Assembly (NCBI RefSeq): GCF_017591425.1
Contig: NW_024467120.1
Span: 5,828,001 to 5,892,000, forward strand
Reading direction: 5' to 3'
Length of the DNA: 64,000 nt
Source: Ochotona curzoniae
Lineage: Eukaryota; Chordata; Mammalia; Lagomorpha; Ochotonidae
The translations under genes were made by a program, and so were the position numbers. Every line of letters begins with the position of its first letter. Within the stretch, counting starts at the first letter, position 1. Below are positions 1 through 10,323 of this stretch, one piece after another. The notes below the pieces were generated by a model, which did not search any database, had not been told where the DNA came from, and was given only the letters and a program-made list of their open reading frames with translations.

Positions 1-850
1 GAGAAGGAATTTTACACTTAATGTAGTACAAATACAAGAGGAAAATTTTCATATGACCTTTTGTATTTGAAATTCATCAAGTATTTATTGATAAGGTTTC
101 TGAATACTGTAAAACAAGGATATAAATTTTGAAACTTTTTGGCAACTTTTGGTTCAAGAGGAAGTAGCTGGTTGGTACCTGCTGAGGATCCAAGAAGGAT
201 TAGTGCTGCTGAACAATTTTCAGGATGCTTACCTTGGCTGGATAGAGGGCTTTGTACCTATAGAAGGACGTCTAAGTATGTTACAAACTGTAGAGCTTTG
301 AAAATCATGCTAATGACTAATAGTGTATGAGGAGAATAACCAGCCCCACCTCGTTTCCCGCTTACTCAGGCACCGGGGCCATGGAAGAAGCAGAAACGAA
401 GATATGGGGAGACCAAAAGCAGATGGCATATTTTCAATCTGCCATTGCTACGCAAGCCAAACAACAGGAGCAGGGAAGAGAAGAGGAAAAAGGTAGGAGT
501 GGGAATCAAAAACCTGGACCAAATGAAAATCTATAGCTGAGATCTTGTTTCTAAATGTCATTATATCGTAATGTTAACGGTAGCAATTTGAAAGCATGCA
601 CTCCTACACCAGAAAGTGTCTTACTCTGGATTTCATTGTATTTACACCAAACCAACTATTTACTCCGTTTAGGTCCTCTCATTGCAAAATAGTTATAGTT
701 ATGTAGAATTTAGCACATTAAGATCATTGTTTTCAAGACATATTTGCTAAGCGCTAACAGATACTTGGTTACCACTGAGACAGGAAGTTTTTGTGATATA
801 CTGTATTCTATAGCTACTTCAAGTTCTCTGTATTTCTTACCTCTGTGTTA
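1..850. other. Unique sequence, no gene recognised
   Basis: AT-rich sequence with no repeat family I recognise. The only item of note is a short reading frame from the ATG at 381 to about 535, which is rich in Gln, Glu and Lys. It has CpG-bearing sequence just upstream and a GGTAGGAG donor-like site inside its purine-rich end. It matches no family I know and is too short to call a gene. Confidence 0.5.
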
Positions 851-1009
851 GCGATCTGGAAGAAGCTCCTCACTCCTCCCATTGGACTGACTCAGCTCTG
901 GCCACGTGGCCACTTGGGTAGTGAACCAGCAGATGGGAGAGCTTTCTCTCTGTCTCTCCTCCTCTCTGTAAACCTGACTTCCCAATAAAATAAATAAATC
1001 TTTAAAAAA
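851..1009 (+). mobile_element. CSINE, 3' half (5'-truncated)
   Basis: The 3' half of a lagomorph tRNA-derived SINE. It begins in the 'GGAAGAAGCTCCT' block, continues through 'AGTGAACCAGCAGATGG' and a CT-rich 'CTCTGTCTCTCCTCCTCTC' segment, and ends in AATAAA-type A-rich repeats. The tRNA-related half with A and B boxes is missing, so this copy could not drive Pol III transcription. The 'GTGAACCAG' form, unlike 'GTGAATCAT' in the young copies, points to an older subfamily. Confidence 0.85.
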
Positions 1010-1229
1010 GGATTATATGTGTGGACATCACACACACATACAGAAGACAATTTTCTAAGACTGAGATCACAACACAATTTGGTTATTACGTTGAGTGTAT
1101 ATTGTATGAGAAATTGTATGAGGAAGGCGTAGCCTGAGGTCTTATTTTCCTAAATATATGTATGTAAATATAAATAATACATAATTATAAATATAAGTGT
1201 ACACCTATTTATATACAAATCTGTTGATC

Positions 1230-2130
1230 TGATATTTTGTGTGAAGGTTGCTTTATATCAAAGAGAACATATATTTGTCCATTGGGAATTAGCTTATTTT
1301 ATTGAACGTAGTGTTCCCTATTTGTGACTATTTTGTTACAAATTATAGAATTTGATTGTTTTAAATGGCTGTGTAGTATCCAATGGGCATCTGGGTTACT
1401 TCATATGCCCAGTATGAGCATTGTGCTACTATAAATATCGAATTCTGGGCCACTTTCTTATATGCAGATTTCATTTCATTTGGATATATTCCCCAGGAGT
1501 GGAATAGCTAGATCATATGGTGGATTGGTTTCTATAGTGGCTTCCATAATGACTGCACTAGCCTATCCTTCCACCAACAGTGGCATAGGATATCTTTTTC
1601 CCCACATCCACATCAGAAAGTGTTGTTATTAGATTTCTAAATGTAGGCCATTCTCACCGGAGTTAGGTGGAAACTAAATGTGGTTTTATTTGTATTTCCC
1701 TGATAGCTATGGAACCTGAGCATTTTTTCCATGTCTATTAGTCATTTGAATTTGATCTTTTGAAAAAAATACCTGCTCATTTCCTTTGCCCATTTCTTCA
1801 GAGGGTTCTTCATTTTACTTTCATTAAGTTGCCAAAGCTCTTGCAAATCCTGGATGTTAGCCCCCTGTCTGTTGTACAGTGTGCAAAGATTTTCTCCCAT
1901 TGTGCTGGTTGCTTCATTGTTACATTGATCATTTCCTTTGCTCTGAAGAAACTTCTTAGTTTGATGTACTGCCATTACTTATTTGGCTTTGACTACCTGT
2001 GCTTTTGGTGACTTTTCTAAGAAGTCTTTGCCTATGCCTGTATTTTGTAGAGTGCTTCCTATGTTTTCCTGTAATGTTGAGATGGTTCTGGGTGCAGATT
2101 TATGTTCTTGATTTGTATTACAACTTTAAA
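1230..2130 (-). mobile_element. LINE-1 fragment, 3' UTR and ORF2 end
   Basis: Read on the minus strand this is the end of an L1 ORF2 and its 3' UTR. Recognisable blocks on the plus strand are the 'ATTCTCCCATTGTGCTGGTT' region near 1893, 'GATATATTCCCCAGGAGTGG' near 1483, 'TCCACCAACAGTGGCATAGG' near 1570 and 'TTTGCCCATTTCTTCAGAGG' near 1786. All are classic complements of L1 3' sequence. Many stops and indels break the frame, so it is a dead copy. The 5' limit (right side) is blurred near 2110-2130 and the 3' limit near 1230 is approximate. Confidence 0.85.
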
Positions 2131-3091
2131 ATATAAAAATGAGTATATAAATCAGCAGGGACTAGGACCTGTCATGTTCTGGATATATCCTGCTGCTGTC
2201 AGAGCTGTAATCCTTTGTACTGGTTAATATCAAGGGAGACATACAAGAGTTGAAAGGGTTATCTTTTACTATACTGTAATAATGTGTCTCTACCTAGTAA
2301 TTTAATGAAACGGTTTAGCAAATGCTTCCACAGTCAACAGGTTTATCCTCAAACCTAATGTTCTTTTCCATCTTAATTGAGTACAAAATTGTATCTTTAA
2401 AGATTGTTGAGTAGCAAAGGCTTAATACCTCTTGAAAAGTTCAGTGAGACATATGGTGTTAAATGCAATAATTTTATCTACAGCACACAGTATCTACAAA
2501 TATGAATTAATCTTCCTGTGAAAACAAGGAGGGATTTATGCCCAAAAACTGAAGAAAAAAAAAATTCTTAGCTACCATATGAAAAACACTGAACTGTATA
2601 TAAATAGAAAACAATACTGACATTTATATATCTATAATCCTTCTAAACCTTATAAACATGGTTTTGTGTCTTGCTATTCTATCCAAACATTCATGGTAAT
2701 AGGAATCTTAAGTGTAAATTTCTACAGTGACCAGACAGATAGTATATAGCAATGAATCAGGCCCTGTAAGGATAAATAAAGGCAGACCTGAAAGGGCTAT
2801 CTTTCATCAAACAGACAGATACTTTAGAAAATCCAGCTGTTGCCAGGGAATATTGTGGGCCTATCATTTGCAGCTGTGCCAAATTTTAAGAAATGCCCCA
2901 TAATTGGATTTAATATGAAATCTAGCAATCATGTTGGCAACAGCATCTTTAAAAGCATCATATGTTTTAAAATAATCTTCTAGGTCATATTTGGTATCTG
3001 AGCTTCTAATTGTAACCCCTGATGTATGACTGTGTTGTTACAGGAATAAAATAGGAAATGGTAGAAGGGTAGGAAGGAAAGTAACATGGGA
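2131..3091. other. Unique AT-rich sequence
   Basis: No coding region or recognised repeat. Short A-runs occur, for example near 2555. Nothing else could be supported. Confidence 0.5.
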
Positions 3092-3092
3092 A

Positions 3093-3163
<71 letters not shown>
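3092..3163 (+). repeat. (GA)n microsatellite
   Basis: An almost pure AG dinucleotide tract of about 70 bp with one AAAG interruption near 3108. It creates spurious SLSLSL reading frames on the minus strand. At this length it should be length-variable between individuals. As a homopurine tract it could adopt triplex DNA. Confidence 0.97.
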
Positions 3164-3165
<2 letters not shown>

Positions 3166-4069
3166 CACTGGGGAAAGGGAGAAAAAGAAAACGTATTTTC
3201 TAAAATATTCATAAAGATGGAATCTTGATCATCTGAACTACTAATCTGAAATCTCAGTAAAAATCGAATGCATTAAAAAAGATTGGCAACAGATTGAGTT
3301 GTAGTTTGAGTATATTCTCCCCTGCCAGGTTCATTTTCACATGATCTCTTCGCTTCTTAAAAACAAGTTTTCCTTTTGAAGCTTGCTATTTTGCTTATGA
3401 TACTGGCCTTGCGAACTTTTTGTATGCGTCTACCATTCTTCTGTACTAGTCCTACATTACATTTGATGTTGATTCTTGGCCCGATTTTAGCTGTGTTCAT
3501 ATTTCCCTAAGACTTCTTTTCTCTCTAAGAAAAATCACTGAATAAATGGAGAAATCAGTGAGTCCAACTTAAATAGTTTCTTTTTATGAACACAAGGGTT
3601 TGTGTTTTTAAATGGCACATTTTGTTGGAAGCAAATGTGGAGTAATCTAAGAAAGTGTTTAGTGTTACATTGAAGAGAAGTATATGGGTGAAATATGATA
3701 TGGCCCAAGGGCGGGGTGGGTAGGAAGGGCGGGGTGGGGGAAAGATGGAATATAAGTGGACAGATTAAAGATTCTGTGTGATAGAAAAGTGTAGACATTT
3801 TCAAATCACGTCTTTTCATTGAACAATTCTTTTTCTTCCCTTCCTTCCCTGTATTATACGGAATGGAGTGAAATTTTACATTACCATCACACGACTCCAA
3901 ATTAACAAGTCCAAATTTGGGGGAATTTGGTCTAGTGGCTTTTTAGCATAAGCAAATCCGTTGGGATTAAACAAGAACTTAAGGATGACTATGACAATTG
4001 AGGGATTGGGGGTCTGAACACATGGCTTATTGTTTTTAATTTTGTGTTGTTATCAGCTATCAATTATCA
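3164..4069. other. Unique sequence with a short G-rich repeat
   Basis: No gene recognised. At 3710-3742 the motif 'AGGGCGGGGTGGG' occurs twice, about 20 bp apart, in an otherwise AT-rich setting. This is a small local duplication with GC-box-like cores but no associated promoter evidence. Confidence 0.4.
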
Positions 4070-4170
4070 CATATTAGTGTTCCAACAACCCTCTGAGGTA
4101 GACAAGAAGACTAACATTTGACATACTGTACAGTAAGTTGTAACGGTAATGAAAGTCAGGCCAGGCACAC
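4070..4170 (-). mobile_element. MIR SINE relic (probable)
   Basis: The block 'CAACAACCCTCTGAGGTAGA', followed at the right spacing by 'AAGTTGTAACGGTAATGAAAG' and 'GCCAGGCACAC', resembles the complement of the MIR core and 3' part ('AACAACCCTATGAGGTAG', then the 'AAGTAACTTGCCCAAGGTCAC' region). Divergence is heavy, as expected for a mammal-wide element, so the limits are approximate. Confidence 0.5.
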
Positions 4171-6594
4171 ATGATTTCAGGGGTTTATATTATATTGGTT
4201 TTTTTTTCAAGTGCCTTTTAGTTCTACAATTGTGCATTTAAGAAAAGTAAAACAGGGAAGTGTAATAAGCAAAATAGATCAACATGGACTGAAAGAAGCA
4301 ATGCTGAGACTCTGGGCTTAGAGCTCCTTCACAGGTCCAGCCTTCAGAGGAGATTTTCTGCAGAACACAGAGTTTAGAGCAACAGCCCACCTACGGGTCT
4401 GGGGTTCCTTATTGTTGGTTTACCCTAGGAGAGACACAGTGAACTTCAGGAAATTGAGCTCCTGAGAAATGGAAACCTGGGAATGCCCACCTAGGATTTA
4501 CTTCCTGTACCAGCCTGAACTCTCCCTTGGAATGCTTGGTCCACTCTAATGTCCATTACGTGCCTGTACAAATGTGACACTAGAGAGTAGGTTCCTGCGG
4601 GCAGCCAGGAGAGAAAAACCCATCCAGAGAGATTGGGGGAATCTGGGGCTGCTGAGAAGTGGGGCTCTCAGGTTGAATTTGAACAGTGAGTTTCTACAGC
4701 AGTGGTTGGGACAAAGTTGGTTTGGGACAACATAGAGATATAAATCTTAGGTTAGGGTTCCAGAAGCCTGTCTCCCTGTGGCTAACTGCGTGCATTAGAA
4801 TCATCTGAGCACCTAAGAGACTCATAAACTGAAGTCTCCTGGGTGACAACACAGACTCCTGAGGAATAGAGGAGTCCCCTCAGGATTCAGGGTTCTAGAA
4901 TCTTCACTTCACAACATCCTTACATGAACATATGTAATAAAGGTGAATAACCACCACTGAACAGTCAAAGTTGAATTCACCAGCATGCAGTTTTTTCTCT
5001 GACTTAAGCATTCTGTCTCAGGGATCCCTCTTTTATGGTGGCTAATACTATCTCTAATCAGGCAGTTGTTAGTATCAGAGAACCAGTGAAATACTAAGGT
5101 GGTGGGACAATTATTTTGTAAATAGAGACATATATCCCACAGGTTTGTGTTCTCCTCTGGAGTCTTCCATATTCCCTTTTATTCACATTTGCTTCAACTT
5201 CAAACCTTTTGGGTTTTGTTGAAATACTCTTGACATTTATGCCTGGATACTTGAAACGTTCCTTCTCTTTACACTCTTAAGCATTTTATTGATATATTTT
5301 GCCCTGTGTACTCTCTCCAAATCTATTTTCCCTTACCTTCCAAGGCATTTCAGCTCTAAATATTGACCAGATAATTCTCTATGCTATACTTTAGAAAATA
5401 TTTTCTTTTGGGTCCGGAAAGTAAGAGGTTTTATTGCAGCTTCAGTTCCAAAAGTGGTAGACAGAGCCTGGATGTTTGAACAGAGCCTGAAGCAAGGGTT
5501 TGCCAACCTTTCAGACATGGCATAACAAATATTCTTTATTTGCTTCCTCAGGTGCTGAAGCTAGCTGCAGCTTCCTGAAGGTCAGCCTTCACTCCTGCGA
5601 CCCACGCCAGTCTTAAAGTCCCCCTATGAAAATAAAAATCACCCAAGGAGGAGTCAAACTAAGCTATACTCAGTGAATTCCTTACTTTTCAATTAAAACT
5701 CTAGTAAGGATTATTTGAAAGTCAGCTGAGAGTAAGAATATGAGGGCAGGCAGGTACTTGGAAATCCAACTTAGAATACCAAAAAAAAAAAAAATCAAGA
5801 AGGGAAGAAATGTTTATCCTTTTACTTGCTACTGATGCGTGGTCAAGAAACTACAAATCATGTAGGCCACCTCTATTTTGCCAGCCTATAACCTAAAAGC
5901 ACATGATTTCGTAAATTCTATTTTATGAAATTATCAGGGTTTTTCCTATGGAGCAAATAAGCACAGTAGATCATGTGTTTTCTCACTTTGATGCCTTTTA
6001 CAGTGTGTACCTGCAGTGTGCAGAGAGAAAGTAAAAAGGTACTTACAGTTTGCATTGTACCTTCTATCACCTGTTTGTTGACAGTGTATGTCCAAGGTGA
6101 GGATGCTTACCCTTCGTTTATTGAGACCCTCTTAGGTGAATTCCATCCCATTCCCAGCCTAATTCTCATTTAGGATAGTGGCATCTTCTCTCCAAAAAGA
6201 CAAGAATGAGTTGGTTTTCCTAATTTGAAAAAAGTTACTTACAAGGCTATATTGCACAATTCAACTTGTAACTGACCTTGAACACTTTACTTAATTTACA
6301 ATTAGTACAGTGCTTGGCACCAAAATAGATGTGATGTACATGTATGTATGTATCTTTCTATGTAACTTGTAGCTTGTGATAATATAATAGACAAACATGA
6401 AGCTATCATTTGATACAAGTTTTTAACATGGCCATAATAACGTTTCCTTCTATGATATCCGATTTACATGCTGAAATTCTTCCCTTATCTGGCATAAGAG
6501 ATAACAATTACCTTGGATATTGCATTATTATTGACTAGCATATTTTATAGCTTCATTATATATCTAAGTGACAGATTATTTAATTTGGTTTTGC
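4171..6594. other. Unique sequence; possible hAT/MER5 and MIR scraps
   Basis: No gene recognised. A stretch near 4785-4905 ('GCATTAGAATCATCTGAG', 'AAGTCTCCTGGGTG') weakly resembles MER5-type hAT nonautonomous elements. A stretch near 6270-6330 ('ACAGTGCTTGGCACC') weakly resembles a MIR 3' end. Both are below the level I would annotate separately. A 14-bp A run is at about 5780. Confidence 0.35.
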
Positions 6595-6825
6595 TGTGCT
6601 TTGAGAGGCCAAGAGGCAGAGCTCTGAGCTGCTGATTCACTTCCGTATGCCTAGTCTGAAATCTAAAGCCTAGGAGTGACACGGACTCAACTACTTGAGC
6701 CATCACTATTACCTTCCAGGGTCTGTACTAGCAGGAAGTCAAAATCTGGAGCTAGGATTTGAATTAGTCCTTTTGGTACAGAAGCGGATATCAACCAATG
6801 TGCCAAATGCCCTCATTAAGTTTTG
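6595..6825 (-). mobile_element. Ancient CSINE-type SINE
   Basis: On the plus strand it reads as the complement of the oldest lagomorph tRNA-SINE type: 'TTTGAGAGGC', 'CTACTTGAGCCATCAC', 'TACTAGCAGGAAGTC', 'GGAGCTAGGATTTGAA'. The last is a decayed B-box complement. This subfamily is distinct from the young copies elsewhere in the window and is much more diverged. No target duplication is visible. Confidence 0.75.
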
Positions 6826-8034
6826 TTTCGGTAATTGCGTTAAATACAAGTAACACACAGGATACTATTCCCCATGCCATTTGCTCTTTCTCACTTTATA
6901 TCATATTGTTAAAATTTATGTTTGTCGCTATAGTTCAATTACACATATTCCATTGAAGAATGATGCCATAATTAATCTGTTCTGTCAAAGGAAAGTTACT
7001 ACTTCTAGTTGTTATGAACATTGTCTTGTGTCTTCTGGTGTACAAAGGTGTAAGAATTCCTCTACTGTACAAACCAACATGATTTTTCAACCTCAATATC
7101 ATTTATATCTGGGACAGATGATTATTTATTGTATAGGGCTAGCCTGTCCAGAGTAACGAGTTTAACAATCCCTGAAAACCTCTATTCAATAACTGCCCGT
7201 AAGTCACAACCTGCGACAATCAGAAAGGCCTCCATACATTGCCTCATGTGCAGGGGTCAAAATCACTAATTTAGAAATCAAAGTATTGGGTAGGGAAGAT
7301 CTACATATAGTCACCCTCACAATTGAATGAAAAATTATTTCCCAAGTGATTTTAACATATAGCCCAAGTGGCTTTCCCTAATGATTAATTTCTTGTACTA
7401 CACTTAGTATTGTCAGATCTTTCCATTTGAGACACTAACAAACATAGGTGTAAAATTGCACCTTAATATAAGCCACAGTTTGTATTTTCTTGATGATTAA
7501 CTGGTATATGCATGTTGGCCATGCTTCCTTTTTCTCTTGGCTGTGTTTCACCTTCTGCCTGTTTCCCTACTGGTTTGCATATTGCTGATTTGTAGAAAAT
7601 GTTTGTGTATTATGAATACTAATTCTTTTTGTTAATTTGGCTGTATCTCATTTGTTTTCATTCTTCTACCTAGTGCCTTTTGATATACAGAATATTAAAT
7701 TTTTATTAATGAAATTTGTTTCCTTCATTGCCCTAAAATTACCAAGAACTTTGTTCATGTTTTAATCCACTTTGTACATGTTTTAATCCTAGATTGGAAC
7801 AGGGACAACGCAGCTTAGGCCTGAGTTGTTCACTTCTGGGTTAGTCACCCTGGGCTAAGCAAGCTGACATGCAATGAAGACCTCCAGTCAGCCTGAGGGG
7901 AAGCCTGCATGAACAGGAATGACAACACCACCTAACAACCAACTCAACTTGCCAAGAGAATGAATACCAGGAAAGTGGAACCTCCATTCCCAGTGGACTA
8001 TATGTTTATGAGCAGCTTCAAGCTGTGAGATGCT
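6826..8034. other. Unique AT-rich sequence
   Basis: No gene or recognised repeat. The short reading frame at 6881-7156 has no protein-like features that I recognise. Confidence 0.45.
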
Positions 8035-8040
8035 TATTAC

Positions 8041-8377
8041 AATTCATTTTTTAAAGATTTATTTAGTTTTATTGGAAAGTCAGAATTACAAGAGAAGGAG
8101 CAACAGAGAGAAAGATCTTCCATCTGCTGATTTACTTCCCAAGTATCTGCAACAACCGGAGTGAGCTGATCCAAAGCCAGGCACCAGGAGCTTCTTCCGG
8201 GTCTCCTGTGAAGGTTCAGGGACTCAAGACTTTGGGCCATTCTCTACTGTTTTCCCAGGTCATAAGCAGGGGGCTGGAAGGGAGGTGGAGCATCTGGAAT
8301 ATGAACTGGTACCCCTATGGGTTCCAGGTGGTTGCAAGGTGAGGACTTTAGCCAAGAGGCTATTGTGCCAGCCCGCC
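8041..8377 (-). mobile_element. CSINE, full length, diverged
   Basis: Complement of a complete CSINE. The A-rich 3' end appears as 'TTTTTTAAAGATTTATTT' at the left, then 'AAGATCTTCCATCTGCTGA', 'GAGCTTCTTCCGGGTCTCC' and the tRNA-like end 'AGGTGAGGACTTTAGCC' at the right. A loose direct repeat ('TATTACAATTC' at 8035, 'TATTAGAATCT' at 8378) may be its target-site duplication. The 'GGACTTTAGCC' form assigns it to the intermediate subfamily shared with the copies at 9398, 41530 and 56471. Confidence 0.88.
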
Positions 8378-8434
8378 TATTAGAATCTTTTTGGCTCCTA
8401 AATAAAGATATATATTTTTAATATTTTCTTCTTT

Positions 8435-8782
8435 TTTTAAAAAAAAAGATTTATTTTTATTGCAAAGCCAGATATAGAGGAGAAAAGACACAGAGAGGAA
8501 GATCTTGTGTCCGATGATTCACTGCCCAAGTGACAGCAATGGCCGGTGCTGAGCCGATCCGAAGCCAGGAGCCAGGAGCCAGGAGCCAGGAGCCAGGAGC
8601 TGTTCTGGGTGTCCCGAACGGGTATGTGGTCTCAAAGCTTTGAGCCGTCTTCAACTGCCTTCCCTGGCCTCAAGCAGATAGCTAGATGGGAAGTGGAGCT
8701 GCCGGGATTAGTACCGGTGCCAAAATGGGATCATAGCGCATTCAAGGTGAGAACTTACCCGGTAGACCACTGTGCTGGGCCC
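8435..8782 (-). mobile_element. CSINE with internal heptamer expansion
   Basis: Complement of a full-length CSINE ending in 'CACTGTGCTGGGCCC'. The body carries 'GATTAGTACCGG' as the B-box complement. The segment 8564-8598 holds five tandem copies of GCCAGGA where other copies have one or two, a small minisatellite born inside the SINE. It sits only about 60 bp from the previous SINE and abuts an older one on its right. Confidence 0.9.
8564..8598 (+). repeat. (GCCAGGA)5 minisatellite inside a SINE
   Basis: Five perfect head-to-tail 7-bp units. The young SINE at 9987 has a single unit and the SINE at 41530 has two with a variant end, so the number varies between copies of one family. This fits replication slippage at a pre-existing heptamer pair. 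Confidence 0.95.
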
Positions 8783-8789
8783 AAGATAC

Positions 8790-9090
8790 ATTTAAAAACT
8801 ATATTTGAGAGGTAGAGAAATGGAGAAAGAGACAAAGAACATGTGCCTGCTCCTATCTACTTGTTAGTTTTTCCAAAGCTCACAATGACCTGGGTTGGAT
8901 CAATCCAATGCCAGGTTCCAGGAACTCAGTGTAGATATCCCATGAGGTTGGAACAAACTCAGTTACCAGAACTATCATTGTGTCCCAAGATGTGCATTGG
9001 CAGGAAGCTGGAGTCAGGACCAGACCTGGAAATCAAATCAAGACACTCTACTATATGATATGGCTATTTTAATCACTAGTCAATATGCCC
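8790..9090 (-). mobile_element. Ancient CSINE-type SINE
   Basis: Complement of the oldest lagomorph SINE type, like the copy at 6595: 'TATTTGAGAGGTAGAGAAA' at its 3' (left) end, then 'CCAGGTTCCAGGAACTCAG', 'GTGCATTGGCAGGAAGCTGG' and 'AATCAAATCAAGACACTC'. The younger SINE at 8435 ends within about 10 bp of it, so the young one probably inserted into or beside this A-rich end. Confidence 0.8.
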
Positions 9091-9380
9091 TGTCTCAGCT
9101 TCCAAATTGAAAATATCTATGAATAACATTCATTGGCATAAAAACTTGTGCATCAAGTGGACCCTTCCTAGAAGGACAAGAAAGAATGAGATTATTTCCA
9201 AATTTCCATTTATAAGTCCCCATTTTATATTGAATTACTCCCAGCCTTGAAGACCTATCACTAAAGAGCCTCAAATGTGGCATGGTTCCAATAGTTAGTG
9301 CTACTGTGCATGTTGGTGTCTTATAAAATTCATGTTACCACCTGATGCCCATTGTGATAGCATCAAGAGGTAAGGCCTTG

Positions 9381-9397
9381 ATGAAATGATAAACTTT
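9381..9397 (+). repeat. Target-site duplication, left copy
   Basis: ATGAAATGATAAACTTT, matched by ATGAAGTGATAAACTTT at 9734-9750 with one difference in 17. It brackets the minus-strand SINE at 9398-9733 and lies next to its T-rich (A-tail complement) end. Confidence 0.9.
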
Positions 9398-9733
9398 TTT
9401 TTTTTTAGTTTTTTTATTTTATTTTCATTACAAAGTCAGATATACAGAGAGGAGGAGAGACAGAGAGAAAGATATTCTATCCATTGATTCACTCCCCAAG
9501 TGTGCTCAACAGCCAGTGCTGCGCTGATCCAAATCCATGAGCCAAGAGCTTCTTCAAGGTCTCCCACACAGGTACAGGGTCCCAAGGCTATGGGCTATCC
9601 TCGACTGGTTTCCCAGACCACAAGCAGGGAGCTGAATAGAAAGTGGAGCTGCCAGGGTTAGAAACGGTGCCCATATGGGATCCTGGCGCATTCAAGGCGA
9701 GGACTTTAGCCACTAGGCCATGGCACTGGGCCC
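9398..9733 (-). mobile_element. CSINE, full length, with TSD
   Basis: A complete minus-strand CSINE. The tail appears as a T run with 'TTTATTTTATTTTCATT' at the left, followed by 'ACTCCCCAAGTGTGCTCAAC', 'AGGTCTCCCACACAGG' and 'GGACTTTAGCCACTAGGCC' at the tRNA-derived end. The 17-bp flanking duplications (9381 and 9734) are nearly perfect, which marks an L1-mediated insertion of moderate age. Intermediate subfamily. Confidence 0.94.
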
Positions 9734-9750
9734 ATGAAGTGATAAACTTT
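9734..9750 (+). repeat. Target-site duplication, right copy
   Basis: ATGAAGTGATAAACTTT, partner of 9381-9397. Confidence 0.9.
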
Positions 9751-9807
9751 GATAATGGGGTTAATGCTTACAAAAGGGGCTGAAGGGCATAGCTTATCTT
9801 TTCCCCT

Positions 9808-9888
9808 TTCTTCCTTTCTTCCTTCCTTCCTTCCTTCCTTCTTTCCTTCCTTCCTTCCTTCCTTCCTTCCTTCCTTCCCTCCCTCCTT
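9808..9888 (+). repeat. (TTCC)n microsatellite
   Basis: A tetranucleotide pyrimidine tract of about 80 bp with one CTTT slip near 9840, grading into CCCTCCC at the end. It lies between two SINEs and is likely length-variable. Confidence 0.96.
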
Positions 9889-9970
9889 TTCTCTCTTCTT
9901 CTTCTGTAGGATATAGCAGCCAAGGTGCTCTTATGAAGCAGAAAGTGAGCCCTTAGCAGGTGCTTATCTT

Positions 9971-9986
9971 CTGGTGCCTTGATTTT
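9971..9986 (+). repeat. Target-site duplication, left copy
   Basis: CTGGTGCCTTGATTTT, repeated exactly at 10308-10323 on the other side of the SINE. Confidence 0.97.
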
Positions 9987-10307
9987 TTTTTTAAGATTTA
10001 TTTTATTTTTATTGGAAAGGCAGATATACAGAGAGGAGAGACAGAGAAGAAGATCTTCCGTCCCATGATTTACTCCCCAAGTGAGCGCAACAGCCGATGC
10101 TATGCCAATCCGAAGCCAGGAGGCTCTTCTGGGTCTCCCACACAGGTGCAGGTTCCCAAAGCTTTGGGCCCTCGTTGACTGCTTTCCCGGGCCACAGACA
10201 GGGAGCTAGATGGGAAGCAGGGCCGCTGGGATTAGAACCGGCGCCCATATGGGATCCTGGGCGTGCAAGGCGAGGACCTTAACCACTGCGCCACCGGGCC
10301 GGGGCCC
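9987..10307 (-). mobile_element. Young CSINE with perfect 16-bp TSD
   Basis: A full-length minus-strand CSINE of the youngest type here. Read on the minus strand, the Pol III A-box region is the complement of CCACTGCGCCAC (10283-10294) and the B box is GGTTCTAATCC (complement at 10229-10239). The 3' end has several A-rich blocks. It carries a single copy of the GCCAGGA heptamer. The perfect 16-bp duplication and low divergence from the copies at 35927, 60742 and 61901 imply a recent insertion, probably specific to this genus or species. Confidence 0.97.
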
Positions 10308-10323
10308 CTGGTGCCTTGATTTT
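10308..10323 (+). repeat. Target-site duplication, right copy
   Basis: CTGGTGCCTTGATTTT, an exact partner of 9971-9986. Confidence 0.97.

Noticed and set aside
139..536. Candidate first exon with ATG at 381 and a donor-like site
   Set aside because: The frame is short and low in complexity, with no match to a known protein and no promoter or second exon.
2980..3212. Ser-Leu repeat protein on the minus strand
   Set aside because: This is translation of the (GA)n microsatellite.
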